Positions 41,291 to 51,654 of a stretch of 64,000 bases of DNA are shown piece by piece; within the stretch, counting starts at the first letter, position 1; each line of letters opens with the position of its first letter. Below the pieces are notes generated by a model. That model worked only from the letters and a program-made list of their open reading frames with translations, was not told the origin of the DNA and did no database searches. Source of the DNA: Chrysogorgia sp. JL179-B06. Lineage: Eukaryota > Cnidaria > Anthozoa > Scleralcyonacea > Chrysogorgiidae. Location of the stretch: assembly GCA_035772405.1 (NCBI GenBank), contig JAYKKM010000492.1:3994001-4058000 (forward strand), read 5' to 3'. Position numbers and translations under genes: made by a program.

Positions 41291-41602
41291 ATGAATAACA
41301 ATTTAACATCTGCCGAATATTTTAATTTACTTACTGGAAAATGTAAAGGAAAAAATTATTCTTCTAACTATTTTTATGTAAAACGTGAAAAAAAACAAAA
41401 AAACCCTACACAAGATGATATTTTATTAACTTCTAATATTGGTCTACCGCATACTTTAAACCCTGATTATCAAAAAAAAATAGTACCAAATAAAGGAGCA
41501 AAAAAAGAAAAATTGATCCAGATGTATTACGTTCAATTTTACAAAATAGAAATTAATTGTTGTTTTTTTGTTTTAAAAAAGGAAAAATACTGTAAACTAT
41601 AA
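41291..41602 (+). CDS. Unknown 103-aa protein
   Basis: It starts MNNNLTSAEYFNLLTGKCKG, then NYFYVKREKKQKNPTQDDIL and LLTSNIGLPHTLNPDYQKK. The C-terminal 30 residues look like a frameshifted end. Plus-strand structural region; possibly a virion protein. No family assigned. Confidence 0.4.
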   Translation: MNNNLTSAEYFNLLTGKCKGKNYSSNYFYVKREKKQKNPTQDDILLTSNIGLPHTLNPDYQKKIVPNKGAKKEKLIQMYYVQFYKIEINCCFFVLKKEKYCKL

Positions 41603-41677
41603 ATTAAGTTAAAAGTAAAATAAATGTATTATTTTTCTTAAAAAAACTTGTCGTAGTGGGTTATTTTTTAAATAAAA

Positions 41678-41845
41678 ATGAGGCGAAGAAATAGTATAAT
41701 TTAAAAAAAAAAAAAGAAAGTCTAGATTACACGGTAAAAGAAAAAAATACAAAAAGGTGGTGTTTTTGGTGCAGGAATGGCATTAGGAATGTTTTTACCC
41801 CAGGTGTTGGGTACAGTCGGAAAGATATTAAAGATTAACATTTAA
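41678..41845 (+). pseudogene. Basic core-type protein with IQKGG site, broken
   Basis: It starts MRRRNSI and meets an early stop. In another frame the middle reads KRKKIQKGGVFGAGMALGMF and ends LGTVGKILKINI. IQKGG-V is an excellent match to an adenain cleavage site, and the following segment is an amphipathic, glycine-rich helix, as in adenovirus-like core or membrane-lytic peptides. A and T homopolymers at 41701-41714 carry the likely indels. Confidence 0.6.
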
Positions 41846-41850
41846 AAAAA

Positions 41851-42344
41851 ATGAATTCAAAAACTGTGGAAGAGGTTGAACAAGATGATATACTATTTTC
41901 TGCACCTTTACAATTATTTACTTCTAAACCCTACAATAATACATTTATTGAATTTTCTGAATGCGAGATTGTACCAACACCTAAAGACCCGACTGCAAAT
42001 GTGGTTACGTTTACAAGACACGGAAACGCTGTAGGTGTCTTAAAAACAAGTGACGCCCAAATTTTTGCTAAATTGTCATTAGTAAATAAAACAACAGGGG
42101 CTATTGCAGGTACAGTTGCTGCTGGGGGGAAATCAATTTTACCGTTACCTCTTCGAACAATGTGGAAAACAAAAGAATTAAAAATAAACGATGTGAAAAA
42201 GAAAAAGACTTCGGAGAAGAAGAAGATAATGATAGTGATAGTGATAATTATTTGACTTCTTCTGAAGATGATGATGATGAGGAAACGACAACCAAAATTT
42301 TAAATTCGTTGTTGCTTTTAAATAAAATTAAAAAAGAAAAATAA
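41851..42344 (+). pseudogene. Possible capsid-protein fragment with acidic tail
   Basis: The start MNSKTVEEVEQDDILFSAPL, with VVTFTRHGNAVGVLKTSDAQ and IFAKLSLVNKTTG, vaguely resembles the N-terminus of the hexon-like major capsid proteins of Polintons (LFxxP then xxF..g....L..sd..i.aKl). That is a weak visual match. After KTKELKINDVKKKK a frameshift near 42200 leads to an acidic tail. If it is the major capsid gene, it has lost most of its length. Confidence 0.35.
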
Positions 42345-42398
42345 AATAAAAATAAAAGAGATTTCTTACCATGTTTAAAAATATATATAAAAGCAAAT

Positions 42399-43336
42399 AT
42401 GGCTACAAAACAAAAATTAATTAATGATGATTTGATTAGAAAACTTCAAGATTTATCAAAAAATATTTTAGATAATAAAATATTAGTATCCATTTCAAAC
42501 GATAATAACAATTCTTAAACGTTTTGTACGCAATAAAATAAACAAAACAGATTTAAAAGTTATATTAAGTGAAGACCATCGTTTGATTCATGTATTTGAA
42601 AAAGCCTACAAACTAATAATAAAAGAAACGAAGAAAAAATGAGTGGAATTAATAAAGTACAATTAGTTGATCCTAATAAATTAAATGAAATCTTAGAATT
42701 AATAAAAAAATAACATGTTAATAAAACTTTATTACACGGAATTAAAAACAAAGAAGAATATCAATTTTTAGAAAGTAAAGATAAAATGGAGCAAGAATTA
42801 AAAAATAAGAATAATAATCAAACTGAAGAAAATATAGTGTCTTTTTTAAAAAGAAAATAAAAAATTAAAAGAAAAGCTGAAACATCTACTAATGATCAAC
42901 AACAAGAACCACCGGAAGAAGCGAAAGCGGGGAAAACTACATATGGTAACCTAGGTGAAGGTCATATTAAATAATTCTTGAAGAAAATATTAAAACAATA
43001 GCGAATATAATAAAATTAAATAACTATGAAGTTAATTACGACGATATGTTGTATGATTTAACACACAACGTATCGAAAATTCAAAATTATAATTTGACAG
43101 CTAAACAACATTCTAAAGTTTTAAAAGAATTTAAAAAAATAAAAATGCCTGTTGCTTATATAAGAAATCAAAAACTTCGACAACAATATAAAACAAATGG
43201 TGGAGATGCTGACAGCGATTATGATGCATTATCTTTTCGGATTACTCATCAACCACAATCACCTAGTTTTAGGTCGCCACTTAATAAATCGGAGTTTGAT
43301 ACTTTTTTAACCCATAGAGATAAAAGAAGAAAATGA
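42399..43336 (+). pseudogene. Degraded structural-region gene
   Basis: Successive open pieces in the same orientation: MATKQKLINDDLIRKLQDLS, then INKVQLVDPNKLNEILELI, then a region ending DYDALSFRITHQPQSPSFRS and FDTFLTHRDKRRK. Many stops and shifts separate them. The last piece overlaps the protease start by 4 bp. Possibly a minor virion protein; family not recognised. Confidence 0.4.
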
Positions 43337-43924
43337 TGATTCCTGTTTTATGTTTTTTAAATAAATTTTTATATACCAATGATATTAATAAAATAGCAAA
43401 TACAAATGCTTTTTTAAACAAATATTTTTGGGGTGCTTATCCGGCAGATGTATTTCCTGAAAAAATTAAATTTCCTTCATGTTGGATTTGGAATACAGAC
43501 GAATCAAAAGATAAGGGGCAGCATTGGGTAGCTATTTGGGTTGATAAAAACAAACGTATGTAACAAAAAGTTAGTTTTTATAAACGAACGTATTGGATGA
43601 CTTATGCTGAAAGAAATAATTTGACATTTGTTTATGATCAAAAAATTCCACTTCAATCCCGAGCAACAGTTGTATGTGGAAATTGGAGTCTTTATTATTT
43701 ACATAATAAATGTAAAAACGAAATACAACAAACACAAACAAAAAAATATTTGTTATTTAAAAGCAAAAATAAAAATTAATTAATTAATGATATTAAATTA
43801 GCTCGTAAAATAATTATACTAGCAAAGGTAATAGTTAATATTTATAAAAAAAAATGTAAAAATAAAATAGAAACAAAAAGCTAATAATCAAAGTTGTTGT
43901 TCTTTTAATAAATCAAAATTTTAA
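43333..43924 (+). pseudogene. Adenain-like (Ulp1-type) cysteine protease, broken
   Basis: This is the capsid-maturation protease. The catalytic His is in GQHWVAIWVD and the Cys in VVCGNWSLYYLHNKC, with the oxyanion Gln in KIPLQSRATVVCG. FPSCWIWNTD precedes the His. An in-frame TAA at 43561 and frameshifts after 43770 (NNQSCCSFNKSKF at the very end is in another frame) disrupt it. The C-terminal NxQSCCSFN motif recurs on the minus strand at the right edge of the window in Polinton B. The usual catalytic acid region (FDSxG) is not clear here. Confidence 0.8.
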
Positions 43925-44124
43925 TTAAACATATTTACAACACAATTCACAATTGTCTGTTTTATTTAAAATATTGAACTCAATAGTGACAGCGCTAGAG
44001 GTGCTAAAGCTAAAGCAGGTAGAAACCATTATTTTTTGCTTATATAGCAAATAAGATAACAAGGAAATAAAAAAAGGTATTCTTTATTTATAAATTGGTG
44101 AAAATTATTACAAAATTATTATTA
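43925..44124. other. Convergent intergenic gap between protease and ATPase
   Basis: 200 bp between the 3' ends of the plus-strand protease and the minus-strand ATPase. No gene seen. In Polinton B this position holds a core-type gene. Confidence 0.5.
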
Positions 44125-44799
44125 TTAACACAAATCATATACAATGGTTTTTTCATTAGGAAATATATTTGTTCTTATTCTACAATTATCATATCCTTTA
44201 TTACAATTATCGAATAATAAATATCCATAGAGATGTTTATTAATATCAGCTAATATTTTATCAAATTGACTTCTATTTATTTTCTTATTATCACATATTG
44301 TATACATATTTCTACAATCACTTAAATTTTTAAACATGATATAATAATGACTGTTGATATGTAAATTTCGCAACTTTCCATTACCGTAAGATAAGTTTTG
44401 ACATGCAAAAATTAGGCTTACATTACGATGATGAACATCTTGAGTTGCAATATTATCAATTTTATCAAGATTTTCTTTTGACGATGTTCCTACTAACATA
44501 AGATCGTCTAAAATAATTGTTTTATCAGTTATATTTGTTTGTATATCAGTAATATCGGGTATACCCTTCTTACAACCAATAAATTCGAAATTCATTTTTT
44601 TCTCTTCCAAAACCGTGTGCATTTTATCGTATAAGGGTTGATATATGGAATAAAGATAAACAATTTTCGTCATTTTTGGGGTTATCATTGCCTCAATATA
44701 ATTTAGTAATTGTAAAATCCAAAATGTTTTTCCACATTGACTAGGACCGCACAATGTTAACATAAACGGGTGGTGAAATGGTAGTGAAACAGCATTCAT
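44125..44799 (-). CDS. A32-like genome-packaging ATPase
   Basis: An intact 224-residue FtsK/HerA-type ATPase that would pump DNA into the capsid. Walker A is LCGPSQCGKTFWI near residue 15; Walker B is KTIILDDLML near residue 93; the sensor region is NVSLIFACQNLSYGNGKLRN. HPFMLTLCGPSQ at the N-terminus is typical for Polintons. The Polinton B copy is about 70-75% identical by eye. The start is just after a long divergent promoter region shared with the acidic gene. Confidence 0.9.
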   Translation of the reverse strand: MNAVSLPFHHPFMLTLCGPSQCGKTFWILQLLNYIEAMITPKMTKIVYLYSIYQPLYDKMHTVLEEKKMNFEFIGCKKGIPDITDIQTNITDKTIILDDLMLVGTSSKENLDKIDNIATQDVHHRNVSLIFACQNLSYGNGKLRNLHINSHYYIMFKNLSDCRNMYTICDNKKINRSQFDKILADINKHLYGYLLFDNCNKGYDNCRIRTNIFPNEKTIVYDLC

Positions 44800-45160
44800 T
44801 TTACACGTCTAAAATCAAAAGGAAATATATAGATATTTTATAATAATTTAAAAGTTACTAGTATAATTTATTTTGGACTTTGATATATTTCCCTATATGG
44901 TCATCGGACTTTGATATTTGCGTGGTGTATATTTTTAAACATAACCATATAAGGTCATGATATGAATTTGGACTTTTGCTAGAACATACCCGAAATTATT
45001 TGAACATCATAACCCCTCCCCCTCGGATGACCTTGACTACCCATGACTATAACGCATAAACAGAGCGCGATTATATAAACGCTAGCGCGATACAGTAAAA
45101 ACTAAACGATCAAGGTAGTCAAACGAGAAGAACCAAGAGAAGAAGTAGTAAAAGAAAAAG
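44800..45160. promoter_or_regulatory. Divergent promoter with CArG-like boxes
   Basis: Between the ATPase (minus) and the acidic gene (plus). It has CCATATAAGG (44945-44954, a perfect CC(A/T)6GG CArG box) and CCCTATATGG (44891-44900, one mismatch), each followed by TCAT. GGACTTTGATAT occurs twice, and TTGGACTTTTGC nearby. A TATA-like ATTATATAAACGC lies about 90 bp before the plus-strand ATG. This would suit binding by a host SRF-type factor; that is an inference. Confidence 0.5.
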
Positions 45161-45692
45161 ATGGACCAAATAGTATGGAAGAAAGAAGATGGGGGAGAAA
45201 TCGTGTGGGACTTCGATGAGTTCGACCCACGATTTTTCCACCAGGAAGAGGACGTGGCAGTGGTAGACGACAGCGAAGACAGCGCCCGTGATAATGAAGA
45301 CGATGATGATGATGATGAAGACACTGATAATGAAGACGATGATGATGATGATGAAGACACTGATAATGAAGACGATGATGATGATGATGAAGACACAGAT
45401 GATGACGATGATGATGATGTTAAAGAGACCGCTGTTGAAGTGAAAGACGAGGAAGAGATGTTATGGGAGGGGGTATTTAACCCCCCGATAACAACGAAGA
45501 TAATATATACACTATTATAAATAAATACAGGTTTAGCGAGAGCGAAAGCGACAATGAACAAGTTGATGAATACAAGGTGTGGGATTATGTAGACAGCAAG
45601 GGGGAGGAATTTTTATTTTTTGAGAAAACACAAACATTAATTAAAAAAAATGTTAAAAAAACGAGTCCGTGTGTCCATTTCTTCTTCTTCTA
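45161..45692 (+). pseudogene. Acidic repeat protein, one frameshift
   Basis: It starts MDQIVWKKEDGGEIVWDFDE, then three tandem copies of an EDTDNEDDDDDD unit, then VKETAVEVKDEEEMLWEGV. A C-run near 45480 shifts the frame; the alternative frame continues EDNIYTIINKYRF, SESESDNEQVDEYKVWDYVD to a stop at 45692, inside the PolB 3' end. Extreme acidity could mimic DNA or bind basic proteins. The Ser-rich frame on the other strand is an artefact. Confidence 0.6.
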
Positions 45693-48652
45693 AATATCCG
45701 TTGGGGATTGTAGTAAAATTATCTTTAACAATACGTTTATTAAAAGTAAATGAACATTTTTTAATTTCAGTATTAATAAAAATATTATTTAATTTATCTT
45801 TACATATTTTATTTTCATATCTAATTGTAATGATTTGATCTTTATCTTCAAAACATTTATTTAATGTTTTAAAATTTAAGATATCTTTCGCTTTATTTTT
45901 TAACGAAAATCCTTTTACATGAACTACTTCTTCGTTTAAATTAGTAATATAAGAATAACATTTAGGACCTGTTGAACAAAATCGAGTAATCCATTCATTT
46001 TCTTTTAATTCATTGGTTAATTCTCCTAAATAATTACCGGTTTTAATCGAACAAGTATTTTCATCACACACATAAATAATCGAATCGGTATCAAAATATA
46101 AAACATGTTTTCCTAATTTTTCAATTACATCATATAACTGTAGATGTGCATAAGCTGTAACAAAACATGCGATAACAATATTACCCATTTTTAAAGCTAC
46201 TGTAGATTCAGCTACATTTTCATATGTACAACGTAAAAGAGTATCATTAATAAAATCTAAAGATATTAATTTTTTACCAATATCGTTAGCTAAAAATAAT
46301 AATTCCTCATAATCATTTAAAAAAGCAACGCGCATGTTATTTTCATTTTGTGCAAATTTACCCCACAAGGAATTTAATATGTTTTCGCTATAGTTCTTAA
46401 ACCGGGATTTTTTTCTATTTGATCTTTATCTAAACTAATATGCTCATGATTCAAATAATCTTTACAATACTGGTTAATTTTAATTTTATTTTTACTACCA
46501 TCACTATTAAAACATTCAGTAGGTAAACCCGACGCCTCTTGTTTTAGTTTTAAAAAATCGTTTACATAATCAACAAAGATTTTTTCTTGCCGATCATAAT
46601 GATATATTTCGTAGATTTGAATTATTTTATATCCCTTATCAACAGCTTTATTAATTTCAACACTGCCCCATGTCCCCTGTAAACAGCGATCGTTTTCATT
46701 ATGTATACATTTATCACATTTATCGATAGCACATTGATTACATAAAGGAAATAATAATTTTCCAGCTACTCTGACGGGTAAAACACCAAAAAAAGATTTT
46801 GCGGGGGTAATATACGACATTTAATCAAACCGAAAATATATTTTATATTTATATTCTCACTCTCTTCATTAACGAAAATTTTAGGGTGTCCAACCGGGAA
46901 AACAAATTCGTTTTGAACAAAAGGATATAGCGATGTAAAGTCTACATAATTAATTTGTTCATTTTGTTTTATCTCTCTAAATAAACATACAGAAGAAGTT
47001 CGCCAAAACATTTTTGTTTCAATTCAATAATATCGCTACAACTATATTTTTTTCATTTAAAAATTCACATTCCCATTTTTCAACAACTTTATATCCTGCA
47101 TTTAACAATTCATTTGTAAAACGTTGAGTTTTCGAGTATAATGTTCCAAATTTTTCATTCACTAAAGTATTCATTTCATATTTTTCAAAACAACGAGAAC
47201 ATCCATGAAAAAAACATCCATGAAATTGATAAACTGTATTATCATAAAATCCGTCAACAAACCGTCCTAATATTTTTTTTCTCCTTGAGAGGAACCTTTA
47301 TATTCTAATCGTCCTGATAAATATTTATTAATTTCAACAGAACGCTATTAAACTTTGATTTACATTGCATCGATAACCTCCTGCAGGAATTATCCCTACA
47401 CATTTTTCTTTTAAAAAGTTTTGCCGAAATATTTTTGATGCTAAACTTGCAATAGTAATACAATTTTTTTCATAAAAATCTGCTACACAAGCAATCGAAT
47501 CTATCATGGATGAAAATTTTACACATCCTTTTCTTAAAATATTCACATCCTGACAACAATAATAATATATTTCATCTCGAAAAATATATATACTTTTTTT
47601 CTTTTCATTATACCATTTTTCAAATTTATCTTTATCACTCATTATCTATATCAAAATATTCCCTATCAATCATATCCCCTCTATACTTTAAATCAGTAAA
47701 TCTATAGGGGTGAAAGCCTTTTTCATCTTCGAGAAGACCCATACATTTAGGAATAGCAGATAAGGGCATAGTTAAAAAAAAAAACTATCTAAAAATTGAA
47801 TATTCTTTTCACATATAGTTTTTGGAATAATTTTTAATTTTTCTAATATTTAAAAATAAAAATTGTATCAAATCTCCCGCCATTATGGGCAATCCAAACA
47901 GAACCCTCTTGTTCCAATATAAAACTACATAAATCTTCAACAACAGCGCTATTATTATTATCAAAAAGAAATTGTCTATATCCGCAACAACTAACAGCTT
48001 CAATATTTTCATCAATAAAACACGATTGTGTTATTAACGGAATTTGTTGTTTTTTAAACGGGATATCTTGACAGCGCATGCATACTTTTTGTACTATACA
48101 ATAAAAAGGAACTAACATTTTATTGTCATCTACTTTTGTTTCAAAATCGAAAAAAAATAATGTTGGTGGTTGTTTTTTATTTTTTGGAATAGATAGTGTT
48201 TTCATAAAACAATAATGCGTCTTTTTCTGATAACTATTACAATGATAAAATCTTTTAGAACAATCATGTTTTACACTTTTATCACGTTGAATAAAAGAAA
48301 ATCTAGAACATATTTTATAACATGGTTCACAAAAAAACATATATTGACAAGGAGTTAAACGTGAATAAATTTTTTGAGAAGGCTTAAAAATGTTATGGGT
48401 TAAATGATTTAAATCACATGTTTGATTATAAAACAATATATTACAATTAGAACATTGAATCTTTGTTGTATCTTTAGGGCATAAATTATTTTTATAACAT
48501 TTTTGACAGGTTAAATTAGTTCGACACACGTGTGAATCAATAAATTCGCCATGTGAAAAATAACTCATACATTTAATACAAAATTTATTGGGTTGTATTT
48601 TAGAAAATTCCTTCATATTTAAAACAACATCATGTTTATTATTTAACCATAA
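45637..48652 (-). pseudogene. Protein-primed DNA polymerase B (Polinton A), truncated and frameshifted
   Basis: pPolB replicates the linear element from a terminal protein. Seen: zinc-knuckle Cys pairs (FCIKCMSYFSHGEFIDSHVC), ExoI LFFFDFETKVD, ExoII WIAHNGGRFDTIF, ExoIII YYYCCQDVNILRKGC, motif A YVDFTSLYP, and motif C VLYFDTDSIIYV. Breaks: near 47845, 47345, 47035 (with loss of about 35 codons before motif A), 46820 and 46370. The 5' end runs straight into the AGTAGTAGTAAT terminus of Polinton B at 48653. The upstream N-terminal domain seen in the other copy is therefore missing. Confidence 0.9.
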
Positions 48653-48660
48653 AGTAGTAG

Positions 48661-48694
<34 letters not shown>

Positions 48695-49620
48695 ATGTGT
48701 TTGGGACTGGACCGAGCTCTAAGCCAATCAGAATCAAGAATTGATTTGAATGGACCAATCAGAGCACAGCCAGTCCAAAATTTCCAGGAGGGTGTTCTAG
48801 TTTTAAGGTGTGGTCACCCTGTTAAGAGCGACCAGCCATCAAATCAGGGGGGATATGAAGCTGGTCGTATACAAGAGGTTTTTTGTATAAAAATTATTCA
48901 AAAGTGGTCGCGGTCAAGAGTATATATATCACTTTGCTCGTGTTGTTGTACGACCAGTTTTTTAGTCGTCCCTGAGTTTAACGACCAGAGATTGAAGGTC
49001 ATTCAAGGTGAATAGTGTTAAGCAAGTACTGACGTCATTTGCTATACGGGGTTGAAAGCATTGATGAACCAGGAACAGGATGTTTAAGTCGTAGAATTTA
49101 GTGTTTCAAACAACTGATAATCAGTGCGGAAAGTTTGCCCAGAAACCAAACATGTCGAAAGTGAAACAGCCCTTTTACTCTAGACATGTTTGGTTTCTGT
49201 GCAAACTTTCCACACTGATTATCAATTATTCGGAACACGAAATTCTACGACCTATCACTGCTTTCAACCCCATATAGCATCCGCGACAGCACTTAGTCAG
49301 ATCATCATTCACACTGTGGTATATATACTGACACACCTCGTTTTGAAAAAAAGAAATACAAAAAATTCTATTATACATAACCATCATACCTCACCCGATG
49401 TGATTTATACTTACGTGCACGTGCCATCCAATTCCTTATTTTTATTTGAAGACTTGTAATGTTTTTTGAAATAAAAATAAACATTTTGACTGAATTAATC
49501 ATAGAAATTTCCATCATGGAGCTCTTACCTCGACGCCATCTTATGGCTGAATGACTGATATTCCCTAGTTACTGTATTTTTAAAAATGATATTTCCTCAA
49601 AATATTTTAAGATGATATAT
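48653..49620. repeat. Left terminal repeat of Polinton B
   Basis: AGTAGTAGTAATATAT, (AT)n, the GGGACTGGAC fold-back with CCAAT boxes, GGTGTGGTCACCCTG, TCGTATACAAGAGGTTTTT, ACCATCATACCTCACCCGAT, GAGCTCTTACCTCGACGCCA, ending near TATTTCCTCAAAA. It is an inverted, 80-90% identical copy of the right terminus of unit C, apart from a MITE insertion. Short frames across it are not conserved. Confidence 0.85.
49040..49280. mobile_element. Hairpin MITE inside the terminal repeat
   Basis: Arms TGCTATACGGGGTTGAAAGC and GCTTTCAACCCCATATAGCA enclose further pairing (TGATAATCAGTG / CACTGATTATCA; CCAAACATGTC / GACATGTTTGG). The segment is absent from the matching terminus of unit C, so it inserted after the two diverged. 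Confidence 0.75.
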
Positions 49621-50898
49621 CTCATAAAAATTATTTGGGTGTTTTCATTCTTCAAAAAAGTTTGAGAGATGGGTTATAGTTGAAAAATGTTCTCAAAATA
49701 ATTTTACATGAAATATTACCAAATATAAATATTAGAGTTGTGGAAAAAGTTTTAATACCGTAAAAGTGTTTTAATAAAATTGGAGGAAACCCCAAAAAAT
49801 TTTTAAGAGAATTGTAGAGTATATAAGCAGATGTTTTTTCATATTTTTCAGTTGTGTGTGTTTTGCTCGCTTGTAAGTTGTGCTTCGGTACAAGACTCTG
49901 ACATCTTCCAATGTTCTGTTTTATTACTGCATTGGCGCGCGTTCACTCGTAGTCGAATTTGCGATTCGAATGAGATTGACACAGGTCCATAGCGACAGTA
50001 CTGGTCATCCCTTATTCAATGAATTGCTTATTTTACGCAAGGGTTGTTCGTTAGCGTATGATGAAAGAGTTAGCTATAGTAAAAACACACACAGGGATTA
50101 AAGACACTGGATTATAATTAGCAATAGGGTCTACGATGTCAAAACTTGTTGGGGATTAGCGGTCATTTTGTTTGTGGACTTTGGAGATACGTTTTTTTAA
50201 TGAGTTCTAACCTGTCTATGCAGTTGATGTATTAATTATGCGTAGGGATTAGCGACCATTTTGAGGGATTAGTCCCTGTGAAATATATATTTCCGTAGAG
50301 GTATATGTTTAAATACGTCTATATTCTAGATATTTAAGCATTTTTACATTTATTTAAAACATTTTTATGCTTTTTGATACTCTATTTTACACTTTTCATA
50401 CAATTTAGTATATATTTTAAGATACCCGTTAAACAAATTAGCTCGATATCGAGAAGAGTGTTAATTAATTCATACATGTCAAAACAGATGATAAATGGTT
50501 TTTAATACACGTGTTTTAACGTAATACTTCTGCATGGGTACAACACATTGTGTAAGAGGTTGCAAAGAAGATGTGCCTGCCAACGAGATCTTCTTGATTT
50601 TCGTTTCGACGAATCACAGCAATAATAATTCCAGCTTCGACACCCATTCGGGTATTAAGAACAGAGGTAAGATTAAAATCTTTTAATATTATCCCGCGAC
50701 GGTCATCTAGCCAAATTTTACGTCGCTCATAAAGTTAACCACATAAAAATCAGAGTCTGGACACATTGTATATAAAAACTCAGAGCTGTATAACTTCACG
50801 TTATCAAGTTTAATTTCGTTTATATCTATACTTGTTGCCATGATGAGACTTGTCTAATAAATGTTTTTGGGTAGAGATGTCTATATATATACAAAGGA
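49621..50898. other. Non-coding subterminal region of Polinton B
   Basis: No supported gene. The motif GGGATTAGCG recurs (GGGGATTAGCGGTCATTTTG and GGGATTAGCGACCATTTTG near 50150-50265), and related ATCCCCAA/GGATTCG motifs reappear at 54.64-54.72 kb. Possible regulatory repeats. Confidence 0.5.
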
Positions 50899-51123
50899 TT
50901 AATCTTTTACAATGAATATATATTGATGGGTAAGATATACACTTTTACCAATCTTAGCGTGTTCGGATGAACCGAATTCTATTTTAAAATAATTGTTATA
51001 TTCATCGTTAAAAAAAAGTTCATACGTAGATTTCGTTCGCGAGATAGAGCCTTCATAGATATTATATCTATAAATTTTGCTTGATTCATGGTTGATAGGA
51101 TGGAGGTTCATCGATTTGTACAT
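50899..51123 (-). CDS. OB-like small-protein family member
   Basis: 74 residues: MYKSMNLHPINHESSKIYRY, YELFFNDEYNNYFKIEFGSS, EHAKIGKSVYLTHQYIFIVK. The AKIGKSVYL signature and final strand fit the family. It overlaps or abuts the gene upstream on the same strand. Confidence 0.6.
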   Translation of the reverse strand: MYKSMNLHPINHESSKIYRYNIYEGSISRTKSTYELFFNDEYNNYFKIEFGSSEHAKIGKSVYLTHQYIFIVKD

Positions 51124-51130
51124 TCACAAA

Positions 51131-51349
51131 CTAATCGATCAAATGTGTAAAATCGTCCGATGAGTAGGTATATATATATTTCGTATCCCATAAAAATAAT
51201 ATCTTATACAGTACTATTTCGGGAATTTCGTTGTTGGGTAACATATCCATTTTACGACATTCAACCACTTGATATTCAATGTGTGAAAAATACTTTGCTA
51301 AATCGGTAATTATTACCAACAGAGGATTTTCTTTAGTACCTGCAATCAT
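51131..51349 (-). CDS. OB-like small-protein family member
   Basis: 72 residues: MIAGTKENPLLVIITDLAKY, VVECRKMDMLPNNEIPEIVL, YKILFLWDTKYIYTYSSDDF. It matches the 34.35-kb subfamily of Polinton A (ECxKxxLL, YKILF, YIYSYxxDD). It stops just before the GKxVxF signature, which reads FVNVQI after the TAG, so the end may be truncated by a nonsense mutation. Confidence 0.6.
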   Translation of the reverse strand: MIAGTKENPLLVIITDLAKYFSHIEYQVVECRKMDMLPNNEIPEIVLYKILFLWDTKYIYTYSSDDFTHLID

Positions 51350-51654
51350 TTTGAAAGTGTTCTAAAAATAATATGACTTCTAACGGGTGTTTTTATATCT
51401 TTCCCTACAACGTTTTATCGATAAATATTTTTAAGCAATGTGTACTGCATTATTAAGTCAACAAAAAGATTAAAAAGATTTACATGTATTAGTAATAGTC
51501 GGGTAATCGTCTTATAATATTTATTTTATCATTCAACCAATGAGAATACCCCGATTTTTTATTAGGGAATTAAGTTCAACCAATCAGGTTACCCCATTTT
51601 TTTACCGTGTTTTTTATAAGCGTTTGTTTCTAAATTTTTAGACACAATCTCAGC
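51350..51654. promoter_or_regulatory. Divergent promoter with paired CCAAT boxes
   Basis: Two direct repeats, TTCAACCAATGAGAATACCCC and TTCAACCAATCAGGTTACCCC (51533-51592), lie 65-120 bp before the plus-strand ATG. ATTTTTTTA and TTTTTTATAAGCG follow as a possible TATA region. CCAAT boxes of the same kind are in the termini. Binding by host NF-Y-type factors is an inference. Confidence 0.5.

Larger units (their letters stand above)
26631..48652. mobile_element. Polinton/Maverick A (right end missing)
   Basis: A 22-kb element starting with AGTAGTAAG and a fold-back terminus. It contains accessory genes (27.3-38 kb), integrase, penton-like protein, core-type protein and adenain-like protease on the plus strand, and packaging ATPase and PolB on the minus strand. 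This gene set is diagnostic for Polintons. PolB stops at 48652, where the terminus of Polinton B starts, so its N-terminal part and the right terminus are not present here. Two unrelated DNA transposons (28.5-30.1 and 30.2-32.3 kb) sit inside. Confidence 0.9.

Noticed and set aside
45082..45561. Ser-rich minus-strand frame
   Set aside because: It is the complement of the GAT-rich acidic repeats of the plus-strand gene and has no independent support.
48695..49459. Coding frames in the left terminal repeat of Polinton B
   Set aside because: The inverted copy at 14.56-15.2 kb does not conserve these frames, and a MITE interrupts them.
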